Source: Caldovatus sediminis
GTDB taxonomy: Bacteria > Pseudomonadota > Alphaproteobacteria > Acetobacterales > Acetobacteraceae
Length of the DNA: 64,000 bases
Direction: 5' to 3'
Assembly (NCBI RefSeq): GCF_014644455.1
Contig: NZ_BMKS01000004.1
Span: forward strand, 62,001 to 126,000
The stretch's first letter is position 1; each line of letters starts with the position of its first letter. Shown in pieces: positions 17,786-26,145 of this stretch. The position numbers and the translations under genes were made by a program. The notes beneath the pieces are model-generated. The model was not told the DNA's origin and did no database searches. It was given only the letters and a program-made list of their open reading frames with translations.

Positions 17786-19066
17786 GTGACCTTCCTGCTG
17801 CTGCTCGCGGCGCTGATCGCGCTGCTCTATCTCGGCCTGCCGATGTTCGCGGCGCTGTTCCTGCTGCCGCTCGCGGTGCTGCTGTGGACCGAGGGCGGCG
17901 TGCCGGCGCTCGGCGAGCTGGTGGTCGGCAAGCTCGACGGCTACCTGCTGGTCGCCATCCCGCTGTTCCTCCTGATGGCGCATATCATGGTGCGCGGGCG
18001 GGTGGTGGATGACCTCTACGCCGCCGCCTTCGCGCTGCTGCGGCGGGTGCGCGGCGGCGTCGGCATCGCCACGGTCGCGGCCAGCACCGTCTTCGCCGCG
18101 ATCAGCGGCTCCTCGGTCGCCACCGCGCTGACGGTGGGCAAGATCGCCATCCCGCAGATGCTGCGCTACGGCATGTCGCGCCGCGGCGCCTTCGGCGTGG
18201 TGGCGGGGGGCGGCACGCTCGGCATCCTGATCCCGCCCTCGGCGCCGATGGTGCTCTACGCCTACGTGACGGAGAGCTCGGTCGGCGCGCTGTTCCTCGC
18301 CGGCGTGGTGCCGGGGCTGATGATGGCGGCGATGTTCGCGGCCTGGGTCTTCCTCACCGAGGGCCACGCCAAGGCGCCGCCCGGCGACCCGCCGCCGGCG
18401 CGCGCCGCCGTCGCGCTGCGCCGCGCCGGCTGGAGCCTGAGCCTGCCGGCCTTCGTCCTCGGCGGCATCTACTTCGGCGTCTTCACCGCCACCGAGGCGG
18501 CGGGCACGGGCACGCTCTGGGCGCTTCTCGTCGCGGCGCTGGTCTACCGGGCGCTCGGCCTGCGCGACCTGCTCGACGGCGTGCAGGAGGCGACGCGCAC
18601 CTCGGCGATGCTGCTGATGATCATCGCCGGCGCCGCGATCTACGGCTACATGCTGACCAAGCTGCGCGTGCCGCAGGAGCTGGTGGCGCTGGTCGCCGAT
18701 CTCGGTCTCGGGCCGGTCGAGTTCCTGGTGGCGATGATGGTGCTGCTGTTCCTGCTCGGCCTGGTGCTGGAGAGCTTCTCCATCATCCTCCTCACCATGC
18801 CGGCGATCCTGCCGGTGATGGCGGAGCTCGGCATCGACAAGGTATGGTACGGGGTGCTGCTGACGCTCAGCCTGGAGATGGCGCTGATCACGCCCCCGGT
18901 GGCGTTGAACCTGATGGTGATCAAGGCGATCAGCGGCGCCTCGATCGGCGAGGCGAGCCGCAGCGTCCTGCCCTACATGGTGATGCTGGCCATCGGCACG
19001 GCGCTGCTGATCGCCTTCCCGGGCATCGCGCTCTGGCTGCCGCGCCAGGCCGGCTACGCGGGCTGA
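17786..19066 (+). CDS. dctM: TRAP transporter large permease DctM
   Basis: 426-residue membrane protein with about 11-12 hydrophobic segments. It carries the signature region STVFAAISGSSVATALTVG and GILIPPSAPMVLYAYV, followed by TEAAGTGTLWALL. It is the sodium-coupled transport subunit of the dctPQM system. The start is GTG at 17786, 7 bases after dctQ. The gene is complete and of normal length. Confidence 0.92.
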   Translation: MTFLLLLAALIALLYLGLPMFAALFLLPLAVLLWTEGGVPALGELVVGKLDGYLLVAIPLFLLMAHIMVRGRVVDDLYAAAFALLRRVRGGVGIATVAASTVFAAISGSSVATALTVGKIAIPQMLRYGMSRRGAFGVVAGGGTLGILIPPSAPMVLYAYVTESSVGALFLAGVVPGLMMAAMFAAWVFLTEGHAKAPPGDPPPARAAVALRRAGWSLSLPAFVLGGIYFGVFTATEAAGTGTLWALLVAALVYRALGLRDLLDGVQEATRTSAMLLMIIAGAAIYGYMLTKLRVPQELVALVADLGLGPVEFLVAMMVLLFLLGLVLESFSIILLTMPAILPVMAELGIDKVWYGVLLTLSLEMALITPPVALNLMVIKAISGASIGEASRSVLPYMVMLAIGTALLIAFPGIALWLPRQAGYAG

Positions 19067-19126
19067 GCGCCGTCCTCGCGCGGGGGGGTGGCGCCCGCCC
19101 CCCGCCGCGCGGCCCGCTGCGCGCGT

Positions 19127-19148
19127 GGCGCGCCGGGCCCGGCGCGCC
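19127..19148. terminator. Perfect 22-bp palindrome between convergent genes, candidate bidirectional terminator
   Basis: GGCGCGCCGGG followed immediately by CCCGGCGCGCC: an 11-bp perfect inverted repeat with no spacer, centred between the convergent dctM and ahpD genes. No T-run follows on either strand, so it would not be a classical intrinsic terminator. In such GC-rich genomes hairpins without U-tracts may still terminate. A protein-binding palindrome is the alternative. Confidence 0.4.
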
Positions 19149-19200
19149 GTCCCCGGGGCGGATCACGCCCCCGCCGGTTCCAGCCGTCCGCGATCCGCTG

Positions 19201-19767
19201 TCACGCCGCCCGGGCGATGCCGGGGGCGTCCGGGGCGAGGCCGCCGAGCGCCGCCTCGCCGTCGAGCGCGGTGGCCACGGCATGCACCGTCGCGGCGATG
19301 CGCACGGCGGCCTGCACCTGCTCCTTCGAGAGGCCGGCCTCGCGCACCACCCTGTCGTGGGCTTCCATGCACATGCCGCAGCCGTTGATGGCGGAGACGG
19401 CGAGCGACCAGAGCTCGAAATCCGCCTTCTCCACGCCGGGCTTCGCCATGACGTTCATGCGCAGCTTCGCCGGCATGGTGCGGTAGTCGCCGCCGACGAG
19501 GTGGGTGAAGCGGTAATAGACGTTGTTCATGCCCATGATCGCCGCCGCGGCCTTGGCGGCGTTCAGCGCCTCCGGCGAGAGGCGCGGGGCGAACTCGGCG
19601 ACGACGGCCGCGGTGACCTCGGCGTTGCGCGCCGCGAGCGCCGAGGCGACGAAGGTCCCGGCGAGCTGCTGCGGCGTCAGCGACGGCTCCGCGGCCAGGC
19701 TGCCGAGGTTCAGCTTGAGGTCCTTGGCGTATTCGGGCAGCCGGTTGCGCAGCGCTTCGAGCGACAT
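19201..19767 (-). CDS. ahpD: Alkyl hydroperoxide reductase AhpD (carboxymuconolactone decarboxylase fold)
   Basis: 188-residue AhpD. The proton-relay/disulfide site [21 protein letters not shown] contains the Glu, the CxxC and the His of the family. AhpD re-reduces AhpC, typically with electrons from dihydrolipoamide dehydrogenase/SucB. It lies 124 bases downstream of ahpC on the same strand, the usual order. Length is normal (about 175-190). Confidence 0.94.
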   Translation of the reverse strand: MSLEALRNRLPEYAKDLKLNLGSLAAEPSLTPQQLAGTFVASALAARNAEVTAAVVAEFAPRLSPEALNAAKAAAAIMGMNNVYYRFTHLVGGDYRTMPAKLRMNVMAKPGVEKADFELWSLAVSAINGCGMCMEAHDRVVREAGLSKEQVQAAVRIAATVHAVATALDGEAALGGLAPDAPGIARAA

Positions 19768-19891
19768 GACGGAGGCTTCCTTCGGGGTTCGGGAGGGACG
19801 CAGGGATGGCCCGGCAGCCCCCGGCCTCGGACCCCGCCCGCGCAGCGGGCGGGGGCCAGGCCGGCGCGGCGGCCGGATCGCCGGCCGGCGG

Positions 19892-20467
19892 CTACGCCGC
19901 CTGCTCGAACAGCGCCTCCGGGTCCAGCGTCGCCTTGCCCTTCTCCCAGTTGCACGGGCAGAGCTCGTCGGTCTGCAGCGCGTCGAGCACGCGCAGCACC
20001 TCCTGCGGGTTGCGCCCGACGTTCAGCCCGTAGACCGAAACCCACTGGATCGTCCCCTGCGGGTCCACGATGAAGGTCGCGCGCAGCGGCACGCCCTCGG
20101 CGCGGTCGAGGATGCCGAGCGCCTCCGACAGCTCGCGCTTTACGTCGGCGAGCATCGGGATCGGCAGGTCGCGGATGTCGTCGTTGTGCAGGCGCCAGTT
20201 CAGGTGCACGAACTCGCTGTCGGTGCTGACGCCGTAGACCACCGCGTCGCGGTCCGCGAACTCGCCGGCCAGCCTGCCGAAGGCCGCGATCTCGGTCGGG
20301 CAGACGAAGGTGAAGTCCTTCGGCCAGAAGAAGACGATCTTCCACTTGCCCGGGTCGGACTCGCCGGTGATCTCGGTGAAGGACCTGCCGGGGCCGCCGA
20401 GGCCCTCCTTGCCGCCCTTCACGGCGGTTAGCCTGAAGGCAGGGAACGTGTCGCCGACGGTCAGCAT
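19892..20467 (-). CDS. ahpC: Peroxiredoxin AhpC
   Basis: 191-residue typical 2-Cys peroxiredoxin. The peroxidatic cysteine is in FTFVCPTE, and resolving cysteines are in [10 protein letters not shown]. It reduces hydrogen peroxide and organic hydroperoxides and is recycled by AhpD. The ATG at 20467 begins [11 protein letters not shown], the normal start; the open frame to 20587 reads through promoter-like DNA. It is expected to be under OxyR control, consistent with the operator-like repeat upstream. Confidence 0.94.
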   Translation of the reverse strand: MLTVGDTFPAFRLTAVKGGKEGLGGPGRSFTEITGESDPGKWKIVFFWPKDFTFVCPTEIAAFGRLAGEFADRDAVVYGVSTDSEFVHLNWRLHNDDIRDLPIPMLADVKRELSEALGILDRAEGVPLRATFIVDPQGTIQWVSVYGLNVGRNPQEVLRVLDALQTDELCPCNWEKGKATLDPEALFEQAA

Positions 20468-20522
20468 GCGTTCGCTCGCTCTGGTTTCGGGAAGGGGACG
20501 CCGGTCGTGGCGCCCTGCGACG

Positions 20523-20591
20523 CATATGCTGCGCCGCAAAAGAGCGAGCAAATGAATAGTTTCGTTCGCGATGATCGGATATTTCAATCAT
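20523..20591 (-). promoter_or_regulatory. ahpC promoter with candidate OxyR operator
   Basis: On the minus strand TTGCTC (20546-20551) and CATATG (20523-20528) are separated by 17 bases and form a plausible -35/-10 pair. Upstream, ATGAT-N11-ATCAT (20571-20591) is an inverted repeat of the T-N11-A type bound by LysR-family regulators. Its centre lies about 65 bases upstream of the inferred transcription start, the usual recognition-site position. An AATGAATA element (20551-20558) recurs in front of oxyR. The assignment to OxyR is inference from neighbourhood. Confidence 0.5.
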
Positions 20592-20631
20592 GGCCGCCCG
20601 GCCCTGCGGGGGCCGGGCGGCGGCAGCGCGG

Positions 20632-21543
20632 TCAGCCGCTGGCCTTCTGGTAGAGCTTCTGCGCGATCTCCAGGATCTCCTCCGGGTGGTAGTCCGGAAT
20701 GAAGGCCTGGGCGACGCCCTCGAGCTGGTACTGCGGGCCGCCCTGCGGCGGTCCGTCCGTCACCTCCAGCGGGCCGGAGCCGTCGAGCGCCTGGCCCTGC
20801 CAGATGCCGCGGATCTCGTCGTAGTCGGTGGTGCTGAAGCGGTAGAGGCGGCGGTGCGAGCCCTCCTCCAGGAACTTCCGGCTCTCCGGGATCTCCTCCG
20901 CCCGGATGTTCGGGATCGGCAGCATCTTCTTCATGTCCACCCCGGTGAGCTTCTCCAGCGCCCGGGCATAGGCCTCCGCGTGCACGCCGCCGCGCGTGAA
21001 CAGGTAGCCGAGCATGCGCCGCGCCGCCGGATTGTCCGTCATCTGGTAGACGCGGAGCTTCACCGTGCGCGCGCCGTTCTCCAGGAAGAAGTTGTGCAGC
21101 AGGTCGAGGATCAGGTTGCCCGAGTTGAATATGTAGTCGCCCCGCCATGGCTGGCCGAGCGCGTTCGCCGCCATGATCCCGTGCGGGCCGTTGATGTGGA
21201 AGTTCGGGCCGGCGCCGGCGGCGGTCTTGAACGGGTCGGCGAAGGGCGCCTCGCCCTTGCCGGTGTCGCCCTTCGGCGCGACGCCGTGGAGCAGGGCGTT
21301 CACCGTCGCGCCGACCAGCTCGATGTGGCCGAGCTCCTCGGTCGCGATGTTGGCGATCAGCGCGTAGAACGGCCGCAGCTTGTCGCGCTGGCGGAAGTTG
21401 AAGCTCTGGTACATGTAGGTGTTGAGCGTCGTCATCTCGCCGAAGCGCCCGCCCATCAGCTCCTGCACCGCGGCGGCGGCGCTCGGGTCCGGCTGGGTCG
21501 GCATCGGCATCTCAACCTGCAGCCGGTCGATCCTCAGGAACAT
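20632..21543 (-). CDS. Manganese (non-haem) catalase
   Basis: 303-residue dimanganese catalase, disproportionating hydrogen peroxide. The four-helix-bundle metal ligands are visible: Glu36 (GRFGEMTT), Glu70 and His73 (TEELGHIE), and the second Glu/His pair in the C-terminal half, with GGVHAEAYARALE. Spacing fits the Lactobacillus enzyme (35/66/69). A Shine-Dalgarno GGGAGG precedes the ATG at 21543. It is divergent from oxyR across 146 bases and upstream of ahpCD on the same strand, giving a compact peroxide-defence block. Confidence 0.92.
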   Translation of the reverse strand: MFLRIDRLQVEMPMPTQPDPSAAAAVQELMGGRFGEMTTLNTYMYQSFNFRQRDKLRPFYALIANIATEELGHIELVGATVNALLHGVAPKGDTGKGEAPFADPFKTAAGAGPNFHINGPHGIMAANALGQPWRGDYIFNSGNLILDLLHNFFLENGARTVKLRVYQMTDNPAARRMLGYLFTRGGVHAEAYARALEKLTGVDMKKMLPIPNIRAEEIPESRKFLEEGSHRRLYRFSTTDYDEIRGIWQGQALDGSGPLEVTDGPPQGGPQYQLEGVAQAFIPDYHPEEILEIAQKLYQKASG

Positions 21544-21689
21544 GGCTTCCCTCCCTCGCGAAGCCGCGGCGCGTCGGAGCGGCCGTTGGTTCGCCGGGGG
21601 CCGCCCGACCGGCCGCGGCGGGGCAAGGGTGGCCATCGGCGCTCTGCCGTGCCAATGAATAATACTGCAAATTTCCATCGAGCGGACCG
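21544..21689. promoter_or_regulatory. Divergent control region of Mn catalase and oxyR
   Basis: 146 bases. An unusually AT-rich stretch, AATGAATAATACTGCAAATTT (starting 21654), stands out from the GC-rich background just before oxyR. The AATGAATA block is identical to one in the ahpC promoter. Divergent LysR-regulator/target arrangement predicts that OxyR binds here to control both the catalase and itself. Confidence 0.45.
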
Positions 21690-22595
21690 ATGACTACGCT
21701 GCCGTCACCACGCCAGCTCCGCTACCTCGTCGCGCTCGCCGAGCACGGGCATTTCGGCCGCGCCGCCTCGGCCTGCGCGGTCACGCAGTCCACCCTCTCG
21801 GCCGGCATCATCGCCCTCGAGGAGCAGCTCGACGCCGCGCTGCTCGAGCGCACCGGCGCCAAGCGCCCGGTGTTCACCCCGCTCGGCCTGGAGATCGTGG
21901 CGCGCGCCCGCACCGCGCTCGGCGCCCTGGAGGCGGTGGTGGAGACCGCCGCCGCGGCGCGCGAGCCGCTCAGCGGGCCGCTGCGCCTCGGCATCATCCC
22001 GACCATCGGGCCCTTCCTCCTGCCGCGGCTGATGCCGCGGCTGCGCGACCGCTTCCCGCGCCTGAAGCTGTGGCTGCGCGAGGATTTGACCGAGCGCCTG
22101 GTCGAGGCGCTGGAGGGCGGCCGCCTCGACCTGCTGCTGCTCGCCCTCCCCTGCGCCTGCGGCGAGGCGGAGACGGAACCGCTCGGAATGGACCCCTTCC
22201 TCGCCGCCCTGCCCGAGGACCACCGCCTGGCCGCGCGCGAGCGGGTCCCGGTCGCGGCGCTCGGCGCGGAACGGCTGCTGCTGCTCGAGGACGGCCACTG
22301 CCTGCGCGAGCACGCGCTCGACGCCTGCGGCCTGCCGGGCGCGGCCGCCGGCGAGGCCTTCGCCGCGACCTCGCTCTACACCCTCGTGCAGATGGTCGCG
22401 AGCGGGCTCGGGGTGACCCTGGTGCCGCGCCTCGCGATCCGCGGCGGCGTCCTCGCCGGCGCCGCCGTCGCGGTGCGGCCGCTGGACCGCGAGGTCGGGC
22501 GCACCCTGGGCCTCGCCTGGCGCGCCCGCAGCCCCCGCGCGGCCGAGTTCCGCGGCCTGGCGCCGGCCATTGCGGAGGCGATCGCCGCCGAGTAG
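21690..22595 (+). CDS. oxyR: Hydrogen peroxide-inducible LysR-type activator OxyR
   Basis: 301-residue LysR regulator. The N-terminal winged helix is residues 1-60 (RQLRYLVALAEHGHFGRAA, AVTQSTLSAGI). The effector domain contains the redox pair Cys204 and Cys213 in LEDGHCLREHALDAC, with the same 9-residue spacing as Cys199/Cys208 of E. coli OxyR. This makes it a true peroxide sensor, not a generic LysR protein. It is divergent from the Mn catalase. It senses peroxide by disulfide formation and activates catalase and ahp genes. Confidence 0.94.
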   Translation: MTTLPSPRQLRYLVALAEHGHFGRAASACAVTQSTLSAGIIALEEQLDAALLERTGAKRPVFTPLGLEIVARARTALGALEAVVETAAAAREPLSGPLRLGIIPTIGPFLLPRLMPRLRDRFPRLKLWLREDLTERLVEALEGGRLDLLLLALPCACGEAETEPLGMDPFLAALPEDHRLAARERVPVAALGAERLLLLEDGHCLREHALDACGLPGAAAGEAFAATSLYTLVQMVASGLGVTLVPRLAIRGGVLAGAAVAVRPLDREVGRTLGLAWRARSPRAAEFRGLAPAIAEAIAAE

Positions 22596-22626
22596 CAACG
22601 ACGGGGCCGCCGGAGGAGGACGCGAC

Positions 22627-23880
22627 ATGGCCGCTGCCGAGACGACCGATGCGGAGGGCCTGAGCGCGGCGCAACGCCATCTGCGCGACCGCGCCCGCGA
22701 GCTGGCGCGCGAGGCCGCGGCGCAGGCCGCCGAGACCGACCGCGCCGAGCAGTATCCCTGGCCGATGGTCCGCCGCATGGCCGAGGCCGGCTTCCTCGGC
22801 ATGACCATCCCGCGCGAATGGGGCGGGGCCGGCCTCTCCTACTTCGACGCGGTGCTGGCGATCGAGGAGTTCTCCAGGGCCTGCGCCGTCTGCGGCCGCA
22901 TCGTCGTCGAGGCGAACATGGGCGCGATCGGCGCGGTGATGGCCTACGGCACGCCGGAGCAGAAGCGCCTCGCCGCCGATCTCGTGCTCGCCGGCGACAA
23001 GCCGGCGATCCTCATCACCGAGCCCGAGGCCGGCTCCGCCGCGACCGAGATGCGCACCCGCGCGGTGCGCCGCGGCGACACCTGGGTGCTCGACGGCGAC
23101 AAGACCTGGATCACCGGCGGCGGCGTCTCCCGCCTGCACCTGGTCTTCGCCCGCGCCGTCGAGGACGGCGAGGAGAAGGGCATCGGCGGCTTCCTCGTGG
23201 TGCGCGAGGGCGACGCCCCGCCGCCCGGCATGAGCGTGCGCCGCATCCCCTCGATGGGCCTGCGCGGCATGCCGGAGGCGGAGATCGCGCTGCGCGGCGT
23301 CGCGGTGCCCGACGCGATGGTGCTGCGCCCGCCCGGCGGCTTCCCGCGCGGCTTCGGGCGGCTGATGGACGCCTACAACGGCCAGCGCGTCGGCGCGGCG
23401 ACGGTGGCGCTCGGCCTCGCCGCCGGGGCCTACGAGCATGCGCTCGGCTACGCCAGGCGGCGCCGCCAGTTCGGCCGGCCGATCGCGGAGTTCCAGGGCC
23501 TCTCCTGGATGCTCGCCGACATGGCGATCGAGATCGAGGCGGCGCGGGCGATGGTCTGGCGCGCCGCGCGCAGCGCCGGGCCGGCCGGCTTCCCCGACCG
23601 GCTGGCGGCCGCGCAGGCGAAGGTCCTCGCCTCCGAGATGGCGATCCGGGTGACCAACGCCGCGCTCCAGGTCTGGGGCGCGGCCGGCTATTCGCGCGAC
23701 AACCCGATGGAGCGCTACGTCCGCGACGCGCGCATGTTCGCCATCGCCGGCGGCACCGCGCAGGTGCTGCGCAACCAGGTCGCGGAGCTGATCCTCGGCC
23801 GCAAGCTGCCGCAGACGCGCGAGGGCGTGCTGCGGCTCGCGGCGGAGGAGGCCGCGGCCGGGCGCGCCGCGGCGGAGTAG
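22627..23880 (+). CDS. Acyl-CoA dehydrogenase homologue lacking the catalytic Glu; 3-sulfinopropionyl-CoA desulfinase-like
   Basis: 417-residue flavoprotein with a complete acyl-CoA dehydrogenase fold ([11 protein letters not shown] and [10 protein letters not shown] bind FAD and substrate; [30 protein letters not shown]). The catalytic base is missing from both known places. The C-terminal YEGT motif reads AGGT (Gly375), and the isovaleryl-type position reads Gln253 in NGQRVGA. Arg91 and Gln253 are each offset by 7 from Arg84 and Gln246, which I recall as diagnostic of the Advenella 3-sulfinopropionyl-CoA desulfinase. GGAGGAGG precedes the ATG at 22627; oxyR ends 31 bases upstream. Dehydrogenase fold certain, desulfinase role an inference. 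Confidence 0.85.
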   Translation: MAAAETTDAEGLSAAQRHLRDRARELAREAAAQAAETDRAEQYPWPMVRRMAEAGFLGMTIPREWGGAGLSYFDAVLAIEEFSRACAVCGRIVVEANMGAIGAVMAYGTPEQKRLAADLVLAGDKPAILITEPEAGSAATEMRTRAVRRGDTWVLDGDKTWITGGGVSRLHLVFARAVEDGEEKGIGGFLVVREGDAPPPGMSVRRIPSMGLRGMPEAEIALRGVAVPDAMVLRPPGGFPRGFGRLMDAYNGQRVGAATVALGLAAGAYEHALGYARRRRQFGRPIAEFQGLSWMLADMAIEIEAARAMVWRAARSAGPAGFPDRLAAAQAKVLASEMAIRVTNAALQVWGAAGYSRDNPMERYVRDARMFAIAGGTAQVLRNQVAELILGRKLPQTREGVLRLAAEEAAAGRAAAE

Positions 23881-24034
23881 GGCAGGGAAGGTCGTCGGGC
23901 CGCGGGCGGCGGGGGAAGCGGTCACCCGGGATGTCCTCCTCGGCATGGCGCTTTCGGGGGGAGCATCGAGGATCGTCCCGATGCGGCCGACGGGTTCCTC
24001 CCGCCCGGTCGTGCCCGGGTTCCGACCGCTCGGC

Positions 24035-24062
24035 TTGACCCGGACTGCCGCCGACCCTAGAA
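24035..24062 (+). promoter_or_regulatory. rpmJ promoter candidate
   Basis: TTGACC at 24035-24040 and CTAGAA at 24057-24062, separated by 16 bases and ending 26 bases before the L36 start. The same TTGAC-N16-CTA pattern occurs in front of tRNA-Val and of the superoxide dismutase in this window. Confidence 0.55.
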
Positions 24063-24088
24063 GCCGCAGCCTTGCGAGGTGGCCCGAG

Positions 24089-24214
24089 ATGAAGATCGTC
24101 AACAGCCTGAAGACCGCCAAGACGCGGGACAAGAATTGCAAGCTCGTGCGCCGCAAGGGGCGGGTGTACGTCATCAACAAGCTGAAGCCCCGGCTGAAGG
24201 CCCGCCAGGGCTGA
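24089..24214 (+). CDS. rpmJ: 50S ribosomal protein L36, zinc-ribbon-less form
   Basis: 41-residue basic protein ([33 protein letters not shown]). Only one cysteine (Cys17) remains of the CxxC...C/H zinc ribbon of canonical L36, as in the alphaproteobacterial/YkgO type. The size is normal. GAGGTGG precedes the ATG at 24089. It is a single-gene unit with its own promoter and a following hairpin. Confidence 0.95.
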   Translation: MKIVNSLKTAKTRDKNCKLVRRKGRVYVINKLKPRLKARQG

Positions 24215-24220
24215 GGCGCC

Positions 24221-24263
24221 GCCGGGGCGGCATGCCCCGGCCATCGGCCCCCCGCGAGGGGGC
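24221..24263 (+). terminator. Double hairpin downstream of rpmJ
   Basis: GCCGGGGC-GGCAT-GCCCCGGC (24221-24241, 8-bp stem and 5-base loop) is followed by a second hairpin GCCCCC-N5-GGGGGC (24247-24263). There is no T-run, but two strong GC stems starting 7 bases after the stop codon are a credible terminator for the short L36 transcript. Confidence 0.55.
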
Positions 24264-24687
24264 TCGATCCTCCCCCTCTGCTTCCGGGGCGCGGCGGATG
24301 GGGGCGCCAGCGTCTCGGACCCGACATCGCCGCCGCTTTGCGTCCCGGTGCCGCGCAGGCGCCGGCCGGGCAGGACCGCATGGGCGACGACGGCGATCTC
24401 CGGCCCGATCAGGTGGCCCACGACCAGCAGGGGCCCTTCGGCGATCGGCAGCCCGATGCCGGTCGCCGTGCCCTGATGGGGCCGCCCGTCCGCGCCCTGG
24501 CCCTGGACGCCGCGGCGGGGAGGAGGGGGCGCATGGTTCCCGGTCGTCGCCGCGCCCGCCGGCCGCCGCAGCGGAGGGCCGAGGCTGCGCCGGCCGATGC
24601 CGGGGCGCGACGCCCCGCCCGCCAGGCCACGCTTGCCCGGCCGCGGCGCGATGCGCATCTTCCGGGCGAAGCCGGAGGATCGTCGCC
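24264..24687. other. Intergenic region upstream of glcD
   Basis: About 420 bases with no recognisable gene. Open frames cross it on both strands but have no homology signature or ribosome-binding site. It presumably contains the promoter of the glc operon; no clear hexamers were found. Confidence 0.5.
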
Positions 24688-26145
24688 GTGATCGCCCTGC
24701 CGCCGCCGAAGCCCGAGGTCCTCGCCCGCCGCGAGGCGATCGTCGCCGCGCTGCGCGCGATCGTTCCCGGCGAGGGCGTCATCAGCGCCCCGGTCGAGCT
24801 CAAGCCCTACGAGACCGACGGCCTCACGGCCTACCGGCAGCCGCCGCTCGCGGTGGTGCTTCCCACCAGCACCGGACAGGTCGCCGCCGTGATGCGCTAC
24901 TGCCATGCGAACGGCATCCGCGTCGTGCCGCGCGGGGCCGGCACCTCGCTCTCCGGCGGCGCGCTGCCGCTCGCGGACGCGGTGGTGATCGGCCTGATGC
25001 GGATGAACCGCATCCTCGAGGTGGACTACGACAACCGCCTCGCCGTGGTGGAGGCGGGGGTGACCAACCTCGGCATCACCGCCGCGGTCGCGGAGCGGGG
25101 CTTCTTCTACGCCCCCGACCCGTCCTCGCAGCTCGCCTGCATGATCGGCGGCAACGTGATGATGAACTCGGGCGGCGCGCACTGCCTGAAGTACGGGGTG
25201 ACGGCGAACAACCTGCTCGGGGTGAAATTCGTCACCGTCGAGGGCGAGGTGGTGGAGATCGGCGGCCGCCACCTCGACGCCGCGGGCTACGACTGGCTCG
25301 GCCTGATCACCGGCAGCGAGGGCCAGCTCGGCATCGTCACCGAGGTCACGGTGCGCATCCTGCCCAGCCCGGAGGGGGCGCGGGCGATGCTCGCCGCCTT
25401 CCGCTCGATCGAGGTCGCCGGCGCCGCGGTCGCCGCCATCATCGGCAGCGGCATCATCCCGGTCGCGCTCGAGTTCATGGACCGCCCCTGCATCCACGCC
25501 TGCGAGGCCTTCGCCCACGCCGGCTACCCGCTGGACGCCGAGGCGATGCTGATCATCGAGGTCGAGGGCAGCGAGGCCGAGCAGGACATGCTGCTCGGCC
25601 GCATCCGGGCGATCTGCGGCCGCTTCGACCCGATCTCGCTGCGGGTCGCGCGGACCGCCGAGGAGAGCGCGGCGATCTGGAAGGGCCGCAAGGGCGCCTT
25701 CGGCGCGGTCGGCCGCATCTCGCCCGACTACCTCTGCATGGACGGCACCATCCCGACCTCCGAGCTGCCGCGCGTGCTCGGCCGCATCGGCGAGATGAGC
25801 CGCGCCTACGGCCTCCAGGTCGCCAACGTCTTCCACGCCGGCGACGGCAACCTGCACCCGCTGATCCTGTTCGACGCCAACGACCCCGAGAGCACGCGCA
25901 AGGCCGAGGCCTTCGGCGCGGACATCCTCAGGCTCTGCGTCGAGGTCGGCGGCTGCCTCACCGGCGAGCACGGCGTCGGCGTCGAGAAGCGCGACCTGAT
26001 GGGCGTGCAGTTCCTGCCGCACGAGCTCGCCCAGCAGCGGCGGATCAAGGGCGCCTTCGACCCGGACTGGCTGCTGAACCCCTCGAAGGTCTTCCCGCTG
26101 GAGGGCGAGGGCGCCGCGCCCGCGCCCGCCGCCCGCGCGGCATGA
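24688..26145 (+). CDS. glcD: Glycolate oxidase FAD subunit GlcD
   Basis: 485-residue FAD-linked oxidase of the vanillyl-alcohol-oxidase fold. The FAD-binding PCMH domain has VVPRGAGTSLSGGALPL and IGGNVMMNSGGAHCLKYG. The C-terminal half has FHAGDGNLHPLI and the signature GEHGVGVEK. It oxidises glycolate (or D-lactate) with GlcE and GlcF. The start is GTG at 24688, supported by GGAGG 9 bases upstream. The glcE start overlaps the stop (ATGA). Confidence 0.93.
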   Translation: MIALPPPKPEVLARREAIVAALRAIVPGEGVISAPVELKPYETDGLTAYRQPPLAVVLPTSTGQVAAVMRYCHANGIRVVPRGAGTSLSGGALPLADAVVIGLMRMNRILEVDYDNRLAVVEAGVTNLGITAAVAERGFFYAPDPSSQLACMIGGNVMMNSGGAHCLKYGVTANNLLGVKFVTVEGEVVEIGGRHLDAAGYDWLGLITGSEGQLGIVTEVTVRILPSPEGARAMLAAFRSIEVAGAAVAAIIGSGIIPVALEFMDRPCIHACEAFAHAGYPLDAEAMLIIEVEGSEAEQDMLLGRIRAICGRFDPISLRVARTAEESAAIWKGRKGAFGAVGRISPDYLCMDGTIPTSELPRVLGRIGEMSRAYGLQVANVFHAGDGNLHPLILFDANDPESTRKAEAFGADILRLCVEVGGCLTGEHGVGVEKRDLMGVQFLPHELAQQRRIKGAFDPDWLLNPSKVFPLEGEGAAPAPAARAA

